A stretch of 64,000 nt of DNA. Origin: Anaerolineales bacterium (GTDB lineage: Bacteria > Chloroflexota > Anaerolineae > Anaerolineales > UBA4823). The notes under the pieces were generated by a model. It ran no database searches, was not told the origin of the DNA, and was given only the letters and a program-made list of their open reading frames with translations. Every line of letters starts with the position of its first letter. The first letter of the stretch is position 1. The translations under genes were made by a program, and so were the position numbers. This document shows positions 24,950 to 35,600 of the stretch, piece by piece. The stretch lies in contig PQAL01000024.1 of assembly GCA_003105035.1 (NCBI GenBank), forward strand, positions 1-64,000, given 5' to 3'.

Positions 24950-27337
24950 AGCTCTTAAAATATTTAGCTCTAAAGTATTAAATAATTGCGTGGTGAGCTC
25001 ATGATTGACAATCTCAATCTTTTTACCATCAATTTGCGCATAGTCATTATTGACACCATGAAAATTCCAACTAATCTTTGAATAATCTAAACGATACTCG
25101 CCCTTGCTATCCCAGATAATTCGAAATCTTCCTTTTTGGTTATCTAAATAAAATTTATCGATGCGATTATTTCCATAGCCATCGCCTTCATCATGATAGA
25201 TATGGCTAATCGACGGTTCATCAAGCCCGGGATAAACATGGAAGATAAGTGAATTTCCTTCTTGAGTCGGAAGCACACTTCCACCTTTTACGAAAATCGG
25301 AATCGTATCAGGGGTTGTGTGAATTTCGACCTGGCAAGGACCTTGATGTTGTTGATCGTCCCAATAGGAGTACCACAACCCGGCAGGCAACACTACTTTC
25401 CGGCTGATTTCACCTGGATGCACTATCGGGGCAATCAATAGCGCATCACCCAGCATGAACTCGTCTTCAATATCCCAGGAGGATTGATTTTCTTGATCAT
25501 TCCAGAATAATGGCCGTAACAATGGCAAACTAGTTTGGTGTGATTCCCATGCCAGGGTATAGTAATACGGGAGCAATTGGTAGCGCAGTTTGGCGAACTT
25601 CCGCACAATACTCGTTGTCGGCTCACCGAAAGACCAGGGCTCTCTGGGTTCTGTCCCTACCGCCGAATGAGTTCGAAAAAGGGGTAAAAAGGCACCCAAT
25701 TGGAACCAGCGTTGGTATAGCTCAGCATCGGGGTTGCCACTGAATCCGCCGATATCCACACCTGAGAAAATATGCCCGGAAAGGCCAAGCCCAAGGAGCA
25801 TGGGGATGGTTACCTGGAGGGCTTCCCAGGAAGTTTCAACATCGCCGGTCCAATTCCAGGCATACTTTTGAAGGCCAGCCCAACCAGACCTTGAAAAGAT
25901 CCACGGTCTTTTTTCAGAGGTGAGTTTTCGAAAGGCCTCAAAACCAGATTGGTTCATCAGCAATCCATAGATATTATGGGCTTCGAGGTGGTCACCACCA
26001 CATCCTTCCATGGCGTGGCGAGTTGTGATCGGGAAGGATTTATCTCCCCAAGCGGTAAACGAAGACGGCTCATTCATGTCATGCCAGATACCGGATATTC
26101 CCTGATCGAACAACCGCTTGTATAAGCTCATCCACCATTGCCGGGTTTCTGCGTTCGTGAAGTCTGGGAAGACTGACCAGCCAGGCCACGATACACCATT
26201 CATTGTTTTCCCATTGGGTAACTTGCAATATACATCCCTGGATAAGCCAACTGCGTAGATATCATACCCAGCATCGCGTTTCACCGCCGGGTTGATACTG
26301 GCAACAACTTTGATCCCTTGATGATCAAGCTCAGTTGTCAGGTTTTTCAGTTCAGGAAAGTGGGATTTGTCGACGGTAAATACTTTGAAGCCATCCATAT
26401 AATCGATGTCAAGGTGGATAGCAGAGATTGGCAGATCATGGGTTTCAAAACCTTTGATCACCTGCCTGATATCTTCTTCCGTATGGTAACCCCAACGGCA
26501 TTGGTGATAACCAAGCGACCATTTCGGTGGTAGGAATGGACGGCCAATAAGGTCACCAAGCTGAGTGTAGATCGTGGACAATGAACCAGTGATCACGTAG
26601 TACCTGAGCTCACCGCCTGAAAATGAAGCCTCAAGTGTCTCACCAATTTCAAATGTGGAGCGGTATGAATTTTCAAAATACACCAGATGGCTGCCTGAAG
26701 GAGAGATGCTTAGATAAATCGGTGTACCGATATAGAGAGGATCGCTGCCTCGGGTGTAGGTTCCGCCGGCATCGGTGTTCCATGAGGTATAACGACCAGG
26801 ACGGAGATTGATTGAGCTGGAACGCTCACCCAAGCCATAAATGTGTTCATCAGGGGAGAGATTGGTGGATACCTTCCACGTTTCTCCACAACGAATGGGT
26901 GCATTGTCCTGTTTTAATATCTTATCATTTCGATCTCCAAAAATGACATTCCCCGCCTCACCAAGCATTACCTGCAAATTATTCCCTCGCAGAGTGAATC
27001 TATCCGAACTACCTGCAGTCAGCTCAGCATCAACAAAATTCCATTCCGTTCGGTTTATCGTATAAGGATAAGAAGGCTTACCTGGTCCCCAGGTTATTCG
27101 GATCATCTCCTCGGTGAGGAAAACAACTTCCAGGTTTGCGTTTTCAAATTTGAAAATAAATCCGCCAGGAATTTTGTCATATTCTATTAAAGTACCAGGC
27201 TTTACTGATGTTTCCGTTGAATTATTATTTGTTGCCAAACGTTCATTGTGGTCACGAATAATAGTGTTTTGCAAGGTTCGCGAAATCCCAGATAAGCGAA
27301 GCGCTCGTAATACATAGAAAATTCTGCTGATGTCCAT
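24917..27337 (-). CDS. glycoside hydrolase family 31 alpha-glucosidase
   Basis: 806 residues. An N-terminal beta-sandwich (about 45-260) is followed by the (beta/alpha)8 barrel starting at PKWSLGYHQCRWGY. The catalytic nucleophile is the Asp of GIWHDMNEPSSF and the acid/base the Asp of WTGDVETSW. HIFSGVDIGGFSGNPDAELYQRWFQLGAF is the family's typical run. The C-terminal beta domains carry LLIAPIVHPGE. It releases alpha-linked glucose or xylose from oligosaccharides. No signal peptide is seen, so it is probably cytosolic. A sugar-related deacetylase lies upstream on the same strand. Confidence 0.95.
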   Translation of the reverse strand: MDISRIFYVLRALRLSGISRTLQNTIIRDHNERLATNNNSTETSVKPGTLIEYDKIPGGFIFKFENANLEVVFLTEEMIRITWGPGKPSYPYTINRTEWNFVDAELTAGSSDRFTLRGNNLQVMLGEAGNVIFGDRNDKILKQDNAPIRCGETWKVSTNLSPDEHIYGLGERSSSINLRPGRYTSWNTDAGGTYTRGSDPLYIGTPIYLSISPSGSHLVYFENSYRSTFEIGETLEASFSGGELRYYVITGSLSTIYTQLGDLIGRPFLPPKWSLGYHQCRWGYHTEEDIRQVIKGFETHDLPISAIHLDIDYMDGFKVFTVDKSHFPELKNLTTELDHQGIKVVASINPAVKRDAGYDIYAVGLSRDVYCKLPNGKTMNGVSWPGWSVFPDFTNAETRQWWMSLYKRLFDQGISGIWHDMNEPSSFTAWGDKSFPITTRHAMEGCGGDHLEAHNIYGLLMNQSGFEAFRKLTSEKRPWIFSRSGWAGLQKYAWNWTGDVETSWEALQVTIPMLLGLGLSGHIFSGVDIGGFSGNPDAELYQRWFQLGAFLPLFRTHSAVGTEPREPWSFGEPTTSIVRKFAKLRYQLLPYYYTLAWESHQTSLPLLRPLFWNDQENQSSWDIEDEFMLGDALLIAPIVHPGEISRKVVLPAGLWYSYWDDQQHQGPCQVEIHTTPDTIPIFVKGGSVLPTQEGNSLIFHVYPGLDEPSISHIYHDEGDGYGNNRIDKFYLDNQKGRFRIIWDSKGEYRLDYSKISWNFHGVNNDYAQIDGKKIEIVNHELTTQLFNTLELNILRASIHPLDQKSL

Positions 27338-27455
27338 AACGATTCACAACTTCCTTAATACATTCATCAGGCAATATTCAGTGCCGATAAAGATCGGTTT
27401 GGAACGCGAAAACCACAAATCGCAAGAAATAATAAATTCAAAGACTAAATCGTGA

Positions 27456-28343
27456 CTAGTCGATCAATTCTTTTAATGCTCTATATCCGATGACGTGAAT
27501 ACCTTCCTTATTTAAATGTTGGCGTAATTCCTCAGACATGAAGGTCAAATAATCAGCTACGCGACTATGCCAATCTGGGGTGATCGCAGTCAGCTCAGGG
27601 GTTTTGACAGAGGGGTGTATCACAAAATGGGTAATTCCGCTTTGTAGATTGCTCATCGTCTGCTTTGCATAATCCAGGCGATTATGTGGCTTATCCAGAT
27701 CGAGCCCAGATGTGTGATCCACTAACGGAATGCCCTGTTCTTCTAGAATTTTGACATAGCTGGCAGCAAAGGCGGCTGTATCTTGATCCAATCCTAACTT
27801 GATATAGCTCACCTCATCTAGCCTTGGAAATAAAAAAGGCACCTTAGATTGGAGAGCTAATTGGATATAGTCCTTAACAAATTTCGGGTGAGCCACGGTT
27901 AGCATGTGAGTATCCAGGTGGGTGACAACGATGCCAGCCGATAGCGCTCGATTGAGCTGGGCTTGCAGCTCGGTCCGAACAGCTTCAGGGTCGCCAGATA
28001 ATTGAGCTTCCTCTGATGTGTGGTAAAAATATCCAGCTGGATCGATCATTCCTGAGCGCTTATCGGAGGTAGAAATTGGCGACCAGCGGTAATTATCCCA
28101 CTCGCTGGTTAGAGTCAGGTGGACACCCATGTCAGTCGATATATTTTGACGGCAATACGCTACTACGGCCGGAAACCATGACGAAGGCACCATTGTAGCG
28201 CCGGAAGAAATCAATCCGAAATCGAATAATTCCGAATACGCCTGGACAGATGCCTGGCACATACCAATATCGTCGGTATGGATGATCACTAAACGGTCAT
28301 TGTCAGAAAACCCAAGTTTGTTGAGGACAGGATTAGGTTGCAT
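27456..28343 (-). CDS. ChbG/YdjC-family carbohydrate deacetylase
   Basis: 295 residues. RLVIIHTDDIGMCQASVQAYSELF holds the metal-binding Asp pair, and VVTHLDTHMLTVAHPKF the His-x-Asp-x-His motif. GLISSGATMVPSSWFPAV and MGVHLTLTSEW complete the family pattern. These enzymes remove acetyl groups from chito-oligosaccharides or related sugars. It is 118 bases upstream of the GH31 gene on the same strand, so the two may share a transcript in glycan use. The divergent hpt gene starts 70 bases away. Confidence 0.9.
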   Translation of the reverse strand: MQPNPVLNKLGFSDNDRLVIIHTDDIGMCQASVQAYSELFDFGLISSGATMVPSSWFPAVVAYCRQNISTDMGVHLTLTSEWDNYRWSPISTSDKRSGMIDPAGYFYHTSEEAQLSGDPEAVRTELQAQLNRALSAGIVVTHLDTHMLTVAHPKFVKDYIQLALQSKVPFLFPRLDEVSYIKLGLDQDTAAFAASYVKILEEQGIPLVDHTSGLDLDKPHNRLDYAKQTMSNLQSGITHFVIHPSVKTPELTAITPDWHSRVADYLTFMSEELRQHLNKEGIHVIGYRALKELID

Positions 28344-28413
28344 AGATTTTCCCTAACAGAGAAAGAATTAGTTATGATTATAATTGAGGCATTCAATTAC
28401 TTGGAGAAAATAA

Positions 28414-28959
28414 ATGGAGAATATGGAGAATGATCTCGAGCGGATCCTGGTCACGTCTGAGCAGATCAAGGCTCGGGTAAATGAACTAGCCGACCAAATT
28501 TCAAAGGACTACGCCCAAGTCGATCAAATATATTTGATCGGTATATTAAAAGGGGCATTCATTTTTTTGGCAGATTTATGCCGAGAGCTCAGGATGCCAC
28601 ATATTGTTGATTTTATGGCGGTATCAAGTTATGGCAAAACCGCGAATACCGGGGCAGTAAGGTTGATAATGGACTTGCGCGAGCCAATTGATGGGCAGCA
28701 TGCAATCATTGTAGAAGATATCGCCGATAGTGGAAAAACACTCCGGTATCTATACCAGGTATTAAAGTGGCATAATCCTGCGTCATTAAAAACTTGCGTT
28801 TTACTGCGGAAAAACAAAGATAACCTCGATATACCCATTGATTACCTCGGGTTCGATATACCTAATGCCTGGGTTGTCGGCTACGGGCTGGATTATGCTG
28901 ACCACTACCGAACTCTGCCCTATATTGCAGAACTAAAGCCAAAAATCTATTCTACCTAG
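28414..28959 (+). CDS. hpt: hypoxanthine phosphoribosyltransferase
   Basis: 181 residues. GILKGAFIFLADL is the PPi loop, SSYG the flexible-loop start, and IIVEDIADSGKTLRYL the PRPP-binding motif. The C-terminal YGLDYADHYRTLPYIAEL is typical of bacterial Hpt. It salvages hypoxanthine and guanine to IMP and GMP. TTGGAG lies eight bases before the ATG, and TATAAT at 28379-28384 is a likely -10 box. Confidence 0.97.
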   Translation: MENMENDLERILVTSEQIKARVNELADQISKDYAQVDQIYLIGILKGAFIFLADLCRELRMPHIVDFMAVSSYGKTANTGAVRLIMDLREPIDGQHAIIVEDIADSGKTLRYLYQVLKWHNPASLKTCVLLRKNKDNLDIPIDYLGFDIPNAWVVGYGLDYADHYRTLPYIAELKPKIYST

Positions 28960-28989
28960 ATTGTTTACAATCCCCACCTAAAAATAAAG

Positions 28990-29024
28990 CCTGGAGGTTT
29001 ATATTCTCCTCCAGGTTTACTTTT
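28990..29024 (+). terminator. intrinsic terminator after hpt
   Basis: CCTGGAGG at 28990-28997 pairs with CCTCCAGG at 29008-29015, followed by TTTACTTTT. It separates hpt from the oppositely oriented tRNA gene. Confidence 0.8.
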
Positions 29025-29037
29025 CCTGCATTTCCTG

Positions 29038-29111
29038 CGGTCCCGACGGGATTCGAACCCGCGATCTCGGCCTTGACAGGGCCGCATGTTCGGCCGCTAC
29101 ACCACGGGACC
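29038..29111 (-). tRNA. tRNA-Asp (anticodon GTC)
   Basis: Read on the minus strand it folds fully. The acceptor stem is GGTCCCG with CGGGACC. The D stem is GTGT with ACAT. The anticodon stem CGGCC/GGCCG encloses loop CTGTCAA with anticodon GTC, and the T arm is GCGGG-TTCGAAT-CCCGT. The discriminator base is G, as expected for tRNA-Asp. The 3' CCA is not encoded, so it must be added by a nucleotidyltransferase. Length 74. Confidence 0.97.
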
Positions 29112-29163
29112 TTGCGTGCGGTAGTTTACTATACAATTATTCCATCGTCAAGTAAAGTGACGC

Positions 29164-31356
29164 TTACCTGGTAGCTGGTTCACGCAATGGCAATATATCC
29201 ACACTGATGGAATATTCATCGGAGTTATCAACTTCAACAACAGCCATTGGAAAGGGCAGGTAATGACCAGGTGAATAGTCAAAATTAGGGTCCTCTGGTT
29301 TGGACATCATCGAAAATGTGTCATTGAAGGCATAGGTGCTTATGGGGACTGAGGATGAGATTCTCACTCGTATGCCAGAATGCAATCCCCAGGTAGAACT
29401 GCGATTACTTTTTTCTAAGAAATATAATTTCCCCCAATCGGGTGTAAAACGTGTCCAAGGGTCAACAGCCAAAGGAATTAATGTTTTAGTCGCGTTGGGA
29501 GGCGTTTGGATTTGGATGTCTACCCCATCAGCTGTAAGGGTAAAGGATCTTGAGATTGCTCCGCGGTTGTCTATGAGATATATGTAGTCATTCTCGATCT
29601 GTGCAGTATAGTCTTCCCATTCTGAAAATGGGTTTTGAAGCGCACCTAAAATCTGGGCAGAGTCAGCCCGAATCCCCAGGTTCGGTTGCCAGGTGGAAGG
29701 GTCGCTCAAGCCAACGACAAATTCCCAGGTGGGACCAATAATTTGATGGACGCCTTGAGCATCGATCGAGAAGAAAAATGGAATGTAACCACCTTGAGGC
29801 TCAATTACCAGGAATTTGGTCTGATCGGCGAATATACATTCACTGGCATCATCGAAATCCAAATCGAGGGTGCAGGTTTGAATCGGGAGCGGTGCAGCAG
29901 CCCATTCAGCTGCCTTAAGCAGAAAACCCAATTGGTTTAAATAGCCTGCTCGCAGCACAGCCAGGTCAGGTCTAGCCTGTCCGTTGAGGTCATCAAACAC
30001 GGATTGGGTAAGCTGAGTCAAGCGATTATCGGGCGAAGCAGATAAAGCATCAGCGATTTTTAACTTAACCTGCGTTTCGTGGTCAGAATCAGCAATCCGT
30101 GTCGGGGAGGTGACAGCAGACTGGGCGTAAATAGCTGAGAACATATCAGGGTAGGCTAGTAAATCTTCCCGAGTTAATACCTGGATCCAAGGATGGGACG
30201 AGATATAACCGAAAACCTCGGAACTTACAGCCGGGTCTCCCAGGGGAGAGAGAGCAAAATCACCGCCGAATACAAGTAGGGAAGAGGATGGGTTATTTGC
30301 CGTAGAAATCATTAACACCTTGCAAGATAATGAAAGAGAAAGAATCGCGTCGGATTTTTCAAAGGTACGGTATTCATGGGTTTGCTGACAATCATATGGA
30401 AAATCAAAATAATGCGCATAGCCATAATCGATAAATAATATAGATTTATCTTCCTCCTCAAAATAAAATACTTCTTCATTTTCTTTATTGATCAAAATGC
30501 TATTTATTATATTTCTACTAACTAGTAAGGTTACTTCGTCATCGTTTCCCATATAATCAAGCGCGGATATGTTTTCACGAGATAAAAAATCATAAAAAAA
30601 TACTGGAGAGTAAGTGCGCGCAACATCATCCAGGAGGTATTTCATGCCATGCCGACTGCTCATCAGCCCGGAATGGGCACCAGCCCAGGATCTCAATGCC
30701 TGTGCGGGTGTTACGGAGGAGAAAGTATTCCAAAAGACTAACAGTACTTTTGATTTGGGTGGTGGGAGGGTGTCAATATTGAATGGATCGGTTTGATCAA
30801 CTACCAGTGGACTGCCAGGTTTCGTAACAATGGCTTGGAGTTTTGTAAACCCCGGGTAAACAGGTATGCGGTTATGAATGAAATCTAGTACTAACCAATC
30901 CTGGTAAACGTCATATACTGAATTAATTCTCTGGTTTATCACCGAGGTTTTTTTATTGTCAATAACACTTATCCTGCCGAAGTCATTAATTTTGACCAGA
31001 TAATCCCAGCTAAAACCTGCAGGATTTTGATAATTACTGAAATTCAGGCGGTTTTGGTTGCTGTCCGGATTCGTATCTATAGCAATATAAATATCATTTC
31101 CCAGGTAGGAGTCCAGGTCTAGAAAATCGAGCCGGATTTGAAAAGAGTCATCGATTTTTCGAGTATATAGCGCAATCAGGTCTTGTTTTGGTTCGAGAGA
31201 ATCAACCGGATCCAATAACCTGAGATCCGAATACTTCCAGTTTACGAGATCCGTACCTGGATCGAGGTAAGCTGCCTGACATCCTGCTAAACCCAGGCAT
31301 ATAATAAGACCCAGGATCATCAGTGTGGTCTTATTTTTATAATGAATGTGGCGCAT
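29164..31356 (-). CDS. large secreted lipoprotein, function unknown
   Basis: About 730 residues from the ATG at 31356. That start is chosen because MRHIHYKNKTT plus a hydrophobic stretch ending LGLAGC forms a lipoprotein signal, with the Cys about 26 residues in; a longer frame starts with TTG and disrupts this. After the lipobox, about residues 40-160 look like a beta-sandwich (DSFQIRLDFLDLDSY, DIYIAIDTNPDSNQ). A central alpha/beta part (KVLLVFWNTFSS, LLVFGGDFALSPLG, HPWIQVLTREDLLAYP) faintly recalls barrel-type polysaccharide-active enzymes. The C-terminal part is beta-rich. I do not recognise the family. It is divergent from the repeat protein at 31494. Confidence 0.65.
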   Translation of the reverse strand: MRHIHYKNKTTLMILGLIICLGLAGCQAAYLDPGTDLVNWKYSDLRLLDPVDSLEPKQDLIALYTRKIDDSFQIRLDFLDLDSYLGNDIYIAIDTNPDSNQNRLNFSNYQNPAGFSWDYLVKINDFGRISVIDNKKTSVINQRINSVYDVYQDWLVLDFIHNRIPVYPGFTKLQAIVTKPGSPLVVDQTDPFNIDTLPPPKSKVLLVFWNTFSSVTPAQALRSWAGAHSGLMSSRHGMKYLLDDVARTYSPVFFYDFLSRENISALDYMGNDDEVTLLVSRNIINSILINKENEEVFYFEEEDKSILFIDYGYAHYFDFPYDCQQTHEYRTFEKSDAILSLSLSCKVLMISTANNPSSSLLVFGGDFALSPLGDPAVSSEVFGYISSHPWIQVLTREDLLAYPDMFSAIYAQSAVTSPTRIADSDHETQVKLKIADALSASPDNRLTQLTQSVFDDLNGQARPDLAVLRAGYLNQLGFLLKAAEWAAAPLPIQTCTLDLDFDDASECIFADQTKFLVIEPQGGYIPFFFSIDAQGVHQIIGPTWEFVVGLSDPSTWQPNLGIRADSAQILGALQNPFSEWEDYTAQIENDYIYLIDNRGAISRSFTLTADGVDIQIQTPPNATKTLIPLAVDPWTRFTPDWGKLYFLEKSNRSSTWGLHSGIRVRISSSVPISTYAFNDTFSMMSKPEDPNFDYSPGHYLPFPMAVVEVDNSDEYSISVDILPLREPATR

Positions 31357-31412
31357 ACAGTAGAGAAGAACTGTCATATACCGTGTGGATTGTTCAAAAA
31401 ATAACAAAAATC

Positions 31413-31441
31413 TTAACAAAATGAAGTAATGCAAGTATAAT
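31413..31441 (+). promoter_or_regulatory. promoter of the secreted repeat protein
   Basis: TTAACA at 31413-31418 and TATAAT at 31436-31441 with a 17-base spacer, about 50 bases upstream of the start at 31494. Confidence 0.6.
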
Positions 31442-31493
31442 CAGGAATTATCCACATTGATGCTTTTCCAACAATTTAGAAGGGAGATATCCG

Positions 31494-32576
31494 ATGAAAA
31501 GATTATTTGCAGTCCTTATAACTATCATCGCATTATTGGCGTTTGTTTTTCCTGCCTCAGCATCAACAAACTCATCCCAATCATACCCTTATTTTAATAT
31601 ATTGGAAGTCGTGAAAGATAAAACTGTCACGATACAGGCTTACAATTTCCCAGCCAGCGATAGTTTTCGGGTCACTATGGGACAGTATGGCAACCTTGGA
31701 ATAAATGGCGTCGTTGTCGGGTTCACCGACACAGGCAATGGGGGATCGTTCACCGCAACTTATTCCATTCCTTCCACTTTGGCGGGCTATGAACGGATCG
31801 CCATACGACTGCAAAGCCCCACCAGCGGATATTATGCCTACAATTGGTTCTGGAATAATCCCCAAACAGCTCCAGCACCAGCACCAGCGCCGATACCTGG
31901 TTATAGCGGCTTTCCAACTTTCTCAATAAAATCAGTGGTTAAAAACGATTCCGTCACGATATTGACGAAGAATTTTCCTCCCAATGACGCCTTCACAGCG
32001 ACTATGGGCAAATATGGAACCATGGGAGTGGGTGGCGTCGTTGTGGCAACCACAAATTCTGGTGAAGGAGGCTCATTCGAAGTCACATATAAGATCCCTT
32101 CATCGCTAAAGGATTTTAACCCAATCGCGATTCGATTACAGAGTCCAACAACCGGCTATTATGCCTACAATTGGTTTTGGAATAACACTGCAAATACCGC
32201 AGCACCTGAGCCACAGCCAGCCCCAGCCCCAGCACCAGCCCCAGCCCCAGCGCCTGCACCTGGTCCGGTCACACCCGGATATAGTGGTTTCCCAACCTTT
32301 GTGATTAGCGCAGTGGTTAAAGGCAGCACGGTCACCATTTCTGGGTCCAACTTCCCAACCAGTGATACGTTCTCAGTATATATGGGAGCATATGGCACTC
32401 AAGGTGTGGGAGGAGTAAATGTTGGCAGTACGAGCACAGGTTCGGGAGGCAAACTAACCGCAACTTACAATATCCCAGCATCCTTAGCAGGCTCCACACA
32501 AATTGCCATACGACTGCAAAGCCCCTCTAGCGGATATTTCGCCTTTAATTGGTTCTGGAATAACACATATCCGTAA
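31494..32576 (+). CDS. secreted protein with three tandem YNWFWNN-type repeats
   Basis: 360 residues. A signal peptide (MKRLFAVL, hydrophobic core, PASAS) ends near residue 24. Three repeats of about 92 residues follow, at 31-122, 139-231 and 265-357. Each has a VVK-x3-VTI strand, NFP, MG-x-YG, a G-rich turn, IAIRLQSP and the ending GYYAYNWFWNN (third repeat GYFAFNWFWNN). The repeats are joined by Pro-Ala linkers at about 125-137 and 237-262. The predicted fold is all beta. It carries no membrane anchor or sorting signal. I recall similar repeats in secreted proteins of Chloroflexota, with no function known to me. AAGGGAG precedes the start. Confidence 0.8.
   Translation: MKRLFAVLITIIALLAFVFPASASTNSSQSYPYFNILEVVKDKTVTIQAYNFPASDSFRVTMGQYGNLGINGVVVGFTDTGNGGSFTATYSIPSTLAGYERIAIRLQSPTSGYYAYNWFWNNPQTAPAPAPAPIPGYSGFPTFSIKSVVKNDSVTILTKNFPPNDAFTATMGKYGTMGVGGVVVATTNSGEGGSFEVTYKIPSSLKDFNPIAIRLQSPTTGYYAYNWFWNNTANTAAPEPQPAPAPAPAPAPAPAPGPVTPGYSGFPTFVISAVVKGSTVTISGSNFPTSDTFSVYMGAYGTQGVGGVNVGSTSTGSGGKLTATYNIPASLAGSTQIAIRLQSPSSGYFAFNWFWNNTYP
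32205..32275 (+). repeat. CCAGCC/CCAGCA low-complexity repeat coding a Pro-Ala linker
   Basis: Tandem six-base units encode the Pro-Ala hinge between the second and third extracellular repeats. Such tracts can vary in length by slippage. Confidence 0.75.
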
Positions 32577-32595
32577 TATGTAATTTTGGATAAAT

Positions 32596-32640
32596 ATAGG
32601 ACCTCATTCTTTTGAATAAAAGGATGAAGGTCCTATTTTT
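32596..32640. terminator. bidirectional intrinsic terminator
   Basis: ATAGGACCT at 32596-32604 pairs with AGGTCCTAT at 32628-32635 with one bulge, followed by five Ts; further pairing is possible in the loop. It lies between convergent genes. Confidence 0.75.
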
Positions 32641-32649
32641 AATTAAGAA

Positions 32650-35600
32650 TTAACCGATTTTTCGAAAAATCGCGGCTAGGGTCATATCATCGGAAATTTC
32701 TGCTCCCCGGATAAACTCGAGCACAGATCCTACGATCATTTCTAGCAAGTCAGCACAAGTTGTAAAACCATGCTTTGACAAAAGGTCGAATAACCTCTGC
32801 GTGCCAAACATCTCTTCGCCAACCGAAAAAGCTTCGGTGATGCCATCCGTATACAAAAACACAAGGTCACCGGGATTAATCTGGATGTATCTTTCGGTAA
32901 CTTCGATATCATCAAATATACCCAATGCGATGCTGGTGCGGGTCAGCTCAACGAGCCCTTCCTGCCTGGCATTGATTATGATCGGAGGATTATGTCCTGC
33001 ATTCGCATAAACAAATTCGCCGGTATCGAGAGAAATCACTCCATAAAAGACAGTTACAAACAAGCCGTGCTTAGAATCAGGGAACAACAGGTCATTGACT
33101 TGCTTCAAAACAGCAGCCGGAGATGGCTTTTCTTTAGCGGTTGAGCGGATCAGTGTCCTTATCAAGGTCATAAATAACGCAGCTGGCATCCCTTTATCAG
33201 CTACATCGGCAATAACCAGACCAATTCGATTTCCATCAAGTTTCAGAACATCATAGAAATCTCCGGATACCTGGCGGGCTGGTTGCCAGTGAGCGCAGAT
33301 ATCCCATCCCGGTAAATCGGGCAACCGATCGGGCAAAAAAGTCATTTGGATCTCGCGAGCCAGCTGAAGCTCACGTTCCATCCGCTCACTTTTGACGGCT
33401 TCCTGCTGCAATAAATCATTTTTTATAGCAATTGCCGCTTGTTGGGTAATACCTTTAACGATTTCGATGCGTTTTTCGCGGATGTGCAGAGACGGCGTGC
33501 CTCGGATTGGGTCTTCTTCTTCAATCAACATCACACCTAAAACTTCATCCTTCACACTTAGGGGGAAACCGATGAGGAGCTTTTCCCTCACTCTAAGTGA
33601 CTGGCTATCCAGCTGAACGGAAATATCATCACCATCTTCAGAGGAAACAGTATCCACATACTGATAACCGCCAGAAGCAATCTCATTCCAGTTGGTTGGT
33701 GAGCTGTCATGGCCGAGTGAATGGTAGACTATCTGCTTACTTATCTGAATACCTTCGATTAAGGGAAATTCGTCCGCTCTGATTACCTGACCCAGCAATG
33801 CGAGCTCATTCCTGGAAAAACCAAAATATTCCGACTGGCGGAACACCAGTTGCCGCGCATCCCACAAGTAGATGATGCACCGTTTGACCCCGACCAGGAT
33901 GGGTGTGATGCGGACAATTGAGCTAAGGATTTCACTTATCTCCTTCGAACTGACCACAGCTTGAGCTACTTGAAGCAGGGCAATGGAGGTATAGGCTTCT
34001 TCCTCTTGAGATTTTATCAACTGAAGGTTTTCAATAGCTGCCGCTGTCTGGCGGGCGGCCCCCTCAATCAAGGTAAATTCCTCATCCCAAACATCCTGTG
34101 GGGAATCCTTGGAGAATGAGGAATCGCTGAAGTCAAGCAACATGGCGCCGCACAGGCCATTTTGGGATATCAAGGGAAATAAAATCAGTAGATCCTTGTG
34201 GAGATCTTTTTCAGGAAAAACCTGCGCAGAAAATTCTATTGGTACTGACTCATCAGTGAATATAACCGGGCTGGTGCTTTCCTTTAGCTTATCAAATGCG
34301 GGAATAGTGCCTTCGAAGACTTCCACTGCCATCAACCTGGCAGTCTGATCTTCACTAAAACCACTGGATGCCCGAGCAAAGAAGGCCTCAATGAGTGAAT
34401 CCCATAAGAAGACTACACACCCTGTGGCATTAATCAGCCCGGGCAACATACTAACCACAGTCTCAAGCAGTTCATCAAGATTAGTGATTGATTGAGTAGC
34501 TTCAGCAACCTGGAGAAGAACCGTGGAAATCCAGGCCTGATCATGGGCTGCAGTATAATTCCTGGCATTTTCCAGGGCGATCGCGGCAAAATTTGAAAAT
34601 GATCTGATAAGGCTATTTGATTCACTATCATATAGACCAGATTTATGGCTTACTGCCAGGATCATTCCTAATGCCTGGCCCGAGCCATCAAATAATGGAG
34701 ACCCAATGGCTGAATAATCCCCATCAAAACCAAGGATATCTCCAAAAGGCTCGAGCACAGCCTCAATGTCTTTAATCACCGGAGTGACCGAACCGATAAT
34801 TTCCATTAACCATGGATAGATGGTTAAAAGATCCTCTTCATCAAATGTCCGCTCAGCATACTTATCTTCAAAATCCGCAATGCTTGTGATATTTTTAGTT
34901 GCGGAAGTTTGAATAGATTGCTCAGCTAATCGGTAATCAGCTAATCGCAACGTTGATCGAAACAGGTCGATATCGGATTGGTGTTCAGCGATTTTATATA
35001 ACCAGATACCCACTGCATCCCATGTGAGAACCTTACCCAGCTCATCAAATAGAAGCTTTGAGACACTTTCCAGAGAAATGTCTGGAGACAGTCGCCCGAC
35101 CGATTGATGTAAACGCTCATATATTGCCCGTTTGACATACTCTGATTGATGAATGTCAGCATTATGGATGGCCACAGCAATATTCTGGGACAGTAAATGG
35201 AAGCCATTCAACGTTTCAGGGCCAAATACATCTGAAACATTACTATAAATAGCCAAGGCACCCATGCAGTGGTCGCCAATCACCAATGGTAGGATTATTT
35301 CAGCAGCTTCAGGCGATTTGAAACCGAGTGAGTGCTCAGGGATGGCAGCCATATCGTTGACGATAATAGGGAACTGATGGTTAATCGACCAAACCAACTG
35401 GACGGGCACTTCATTAACTTCAAGGATCTGCTCTTCAAGAACGTTTTCCTGAGATATTCCGATATATTTAAACCTATTAAGGGTATTTCCATGGCGAAGA
35501 TATAACCCGACGCTAGAATGCCCATAATATTGATGGATAAGAGACAGGCAGTTATTGGATAGGCTGTCACGGTCTAAATTGGATAATATAGACCGGCTAA

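Noticed and set aside
32205..32275. Short tandem repeat as a CRISPR array
   Set aside because: The six-base units code for a Pro-Ala linker in frame and have no spacers.
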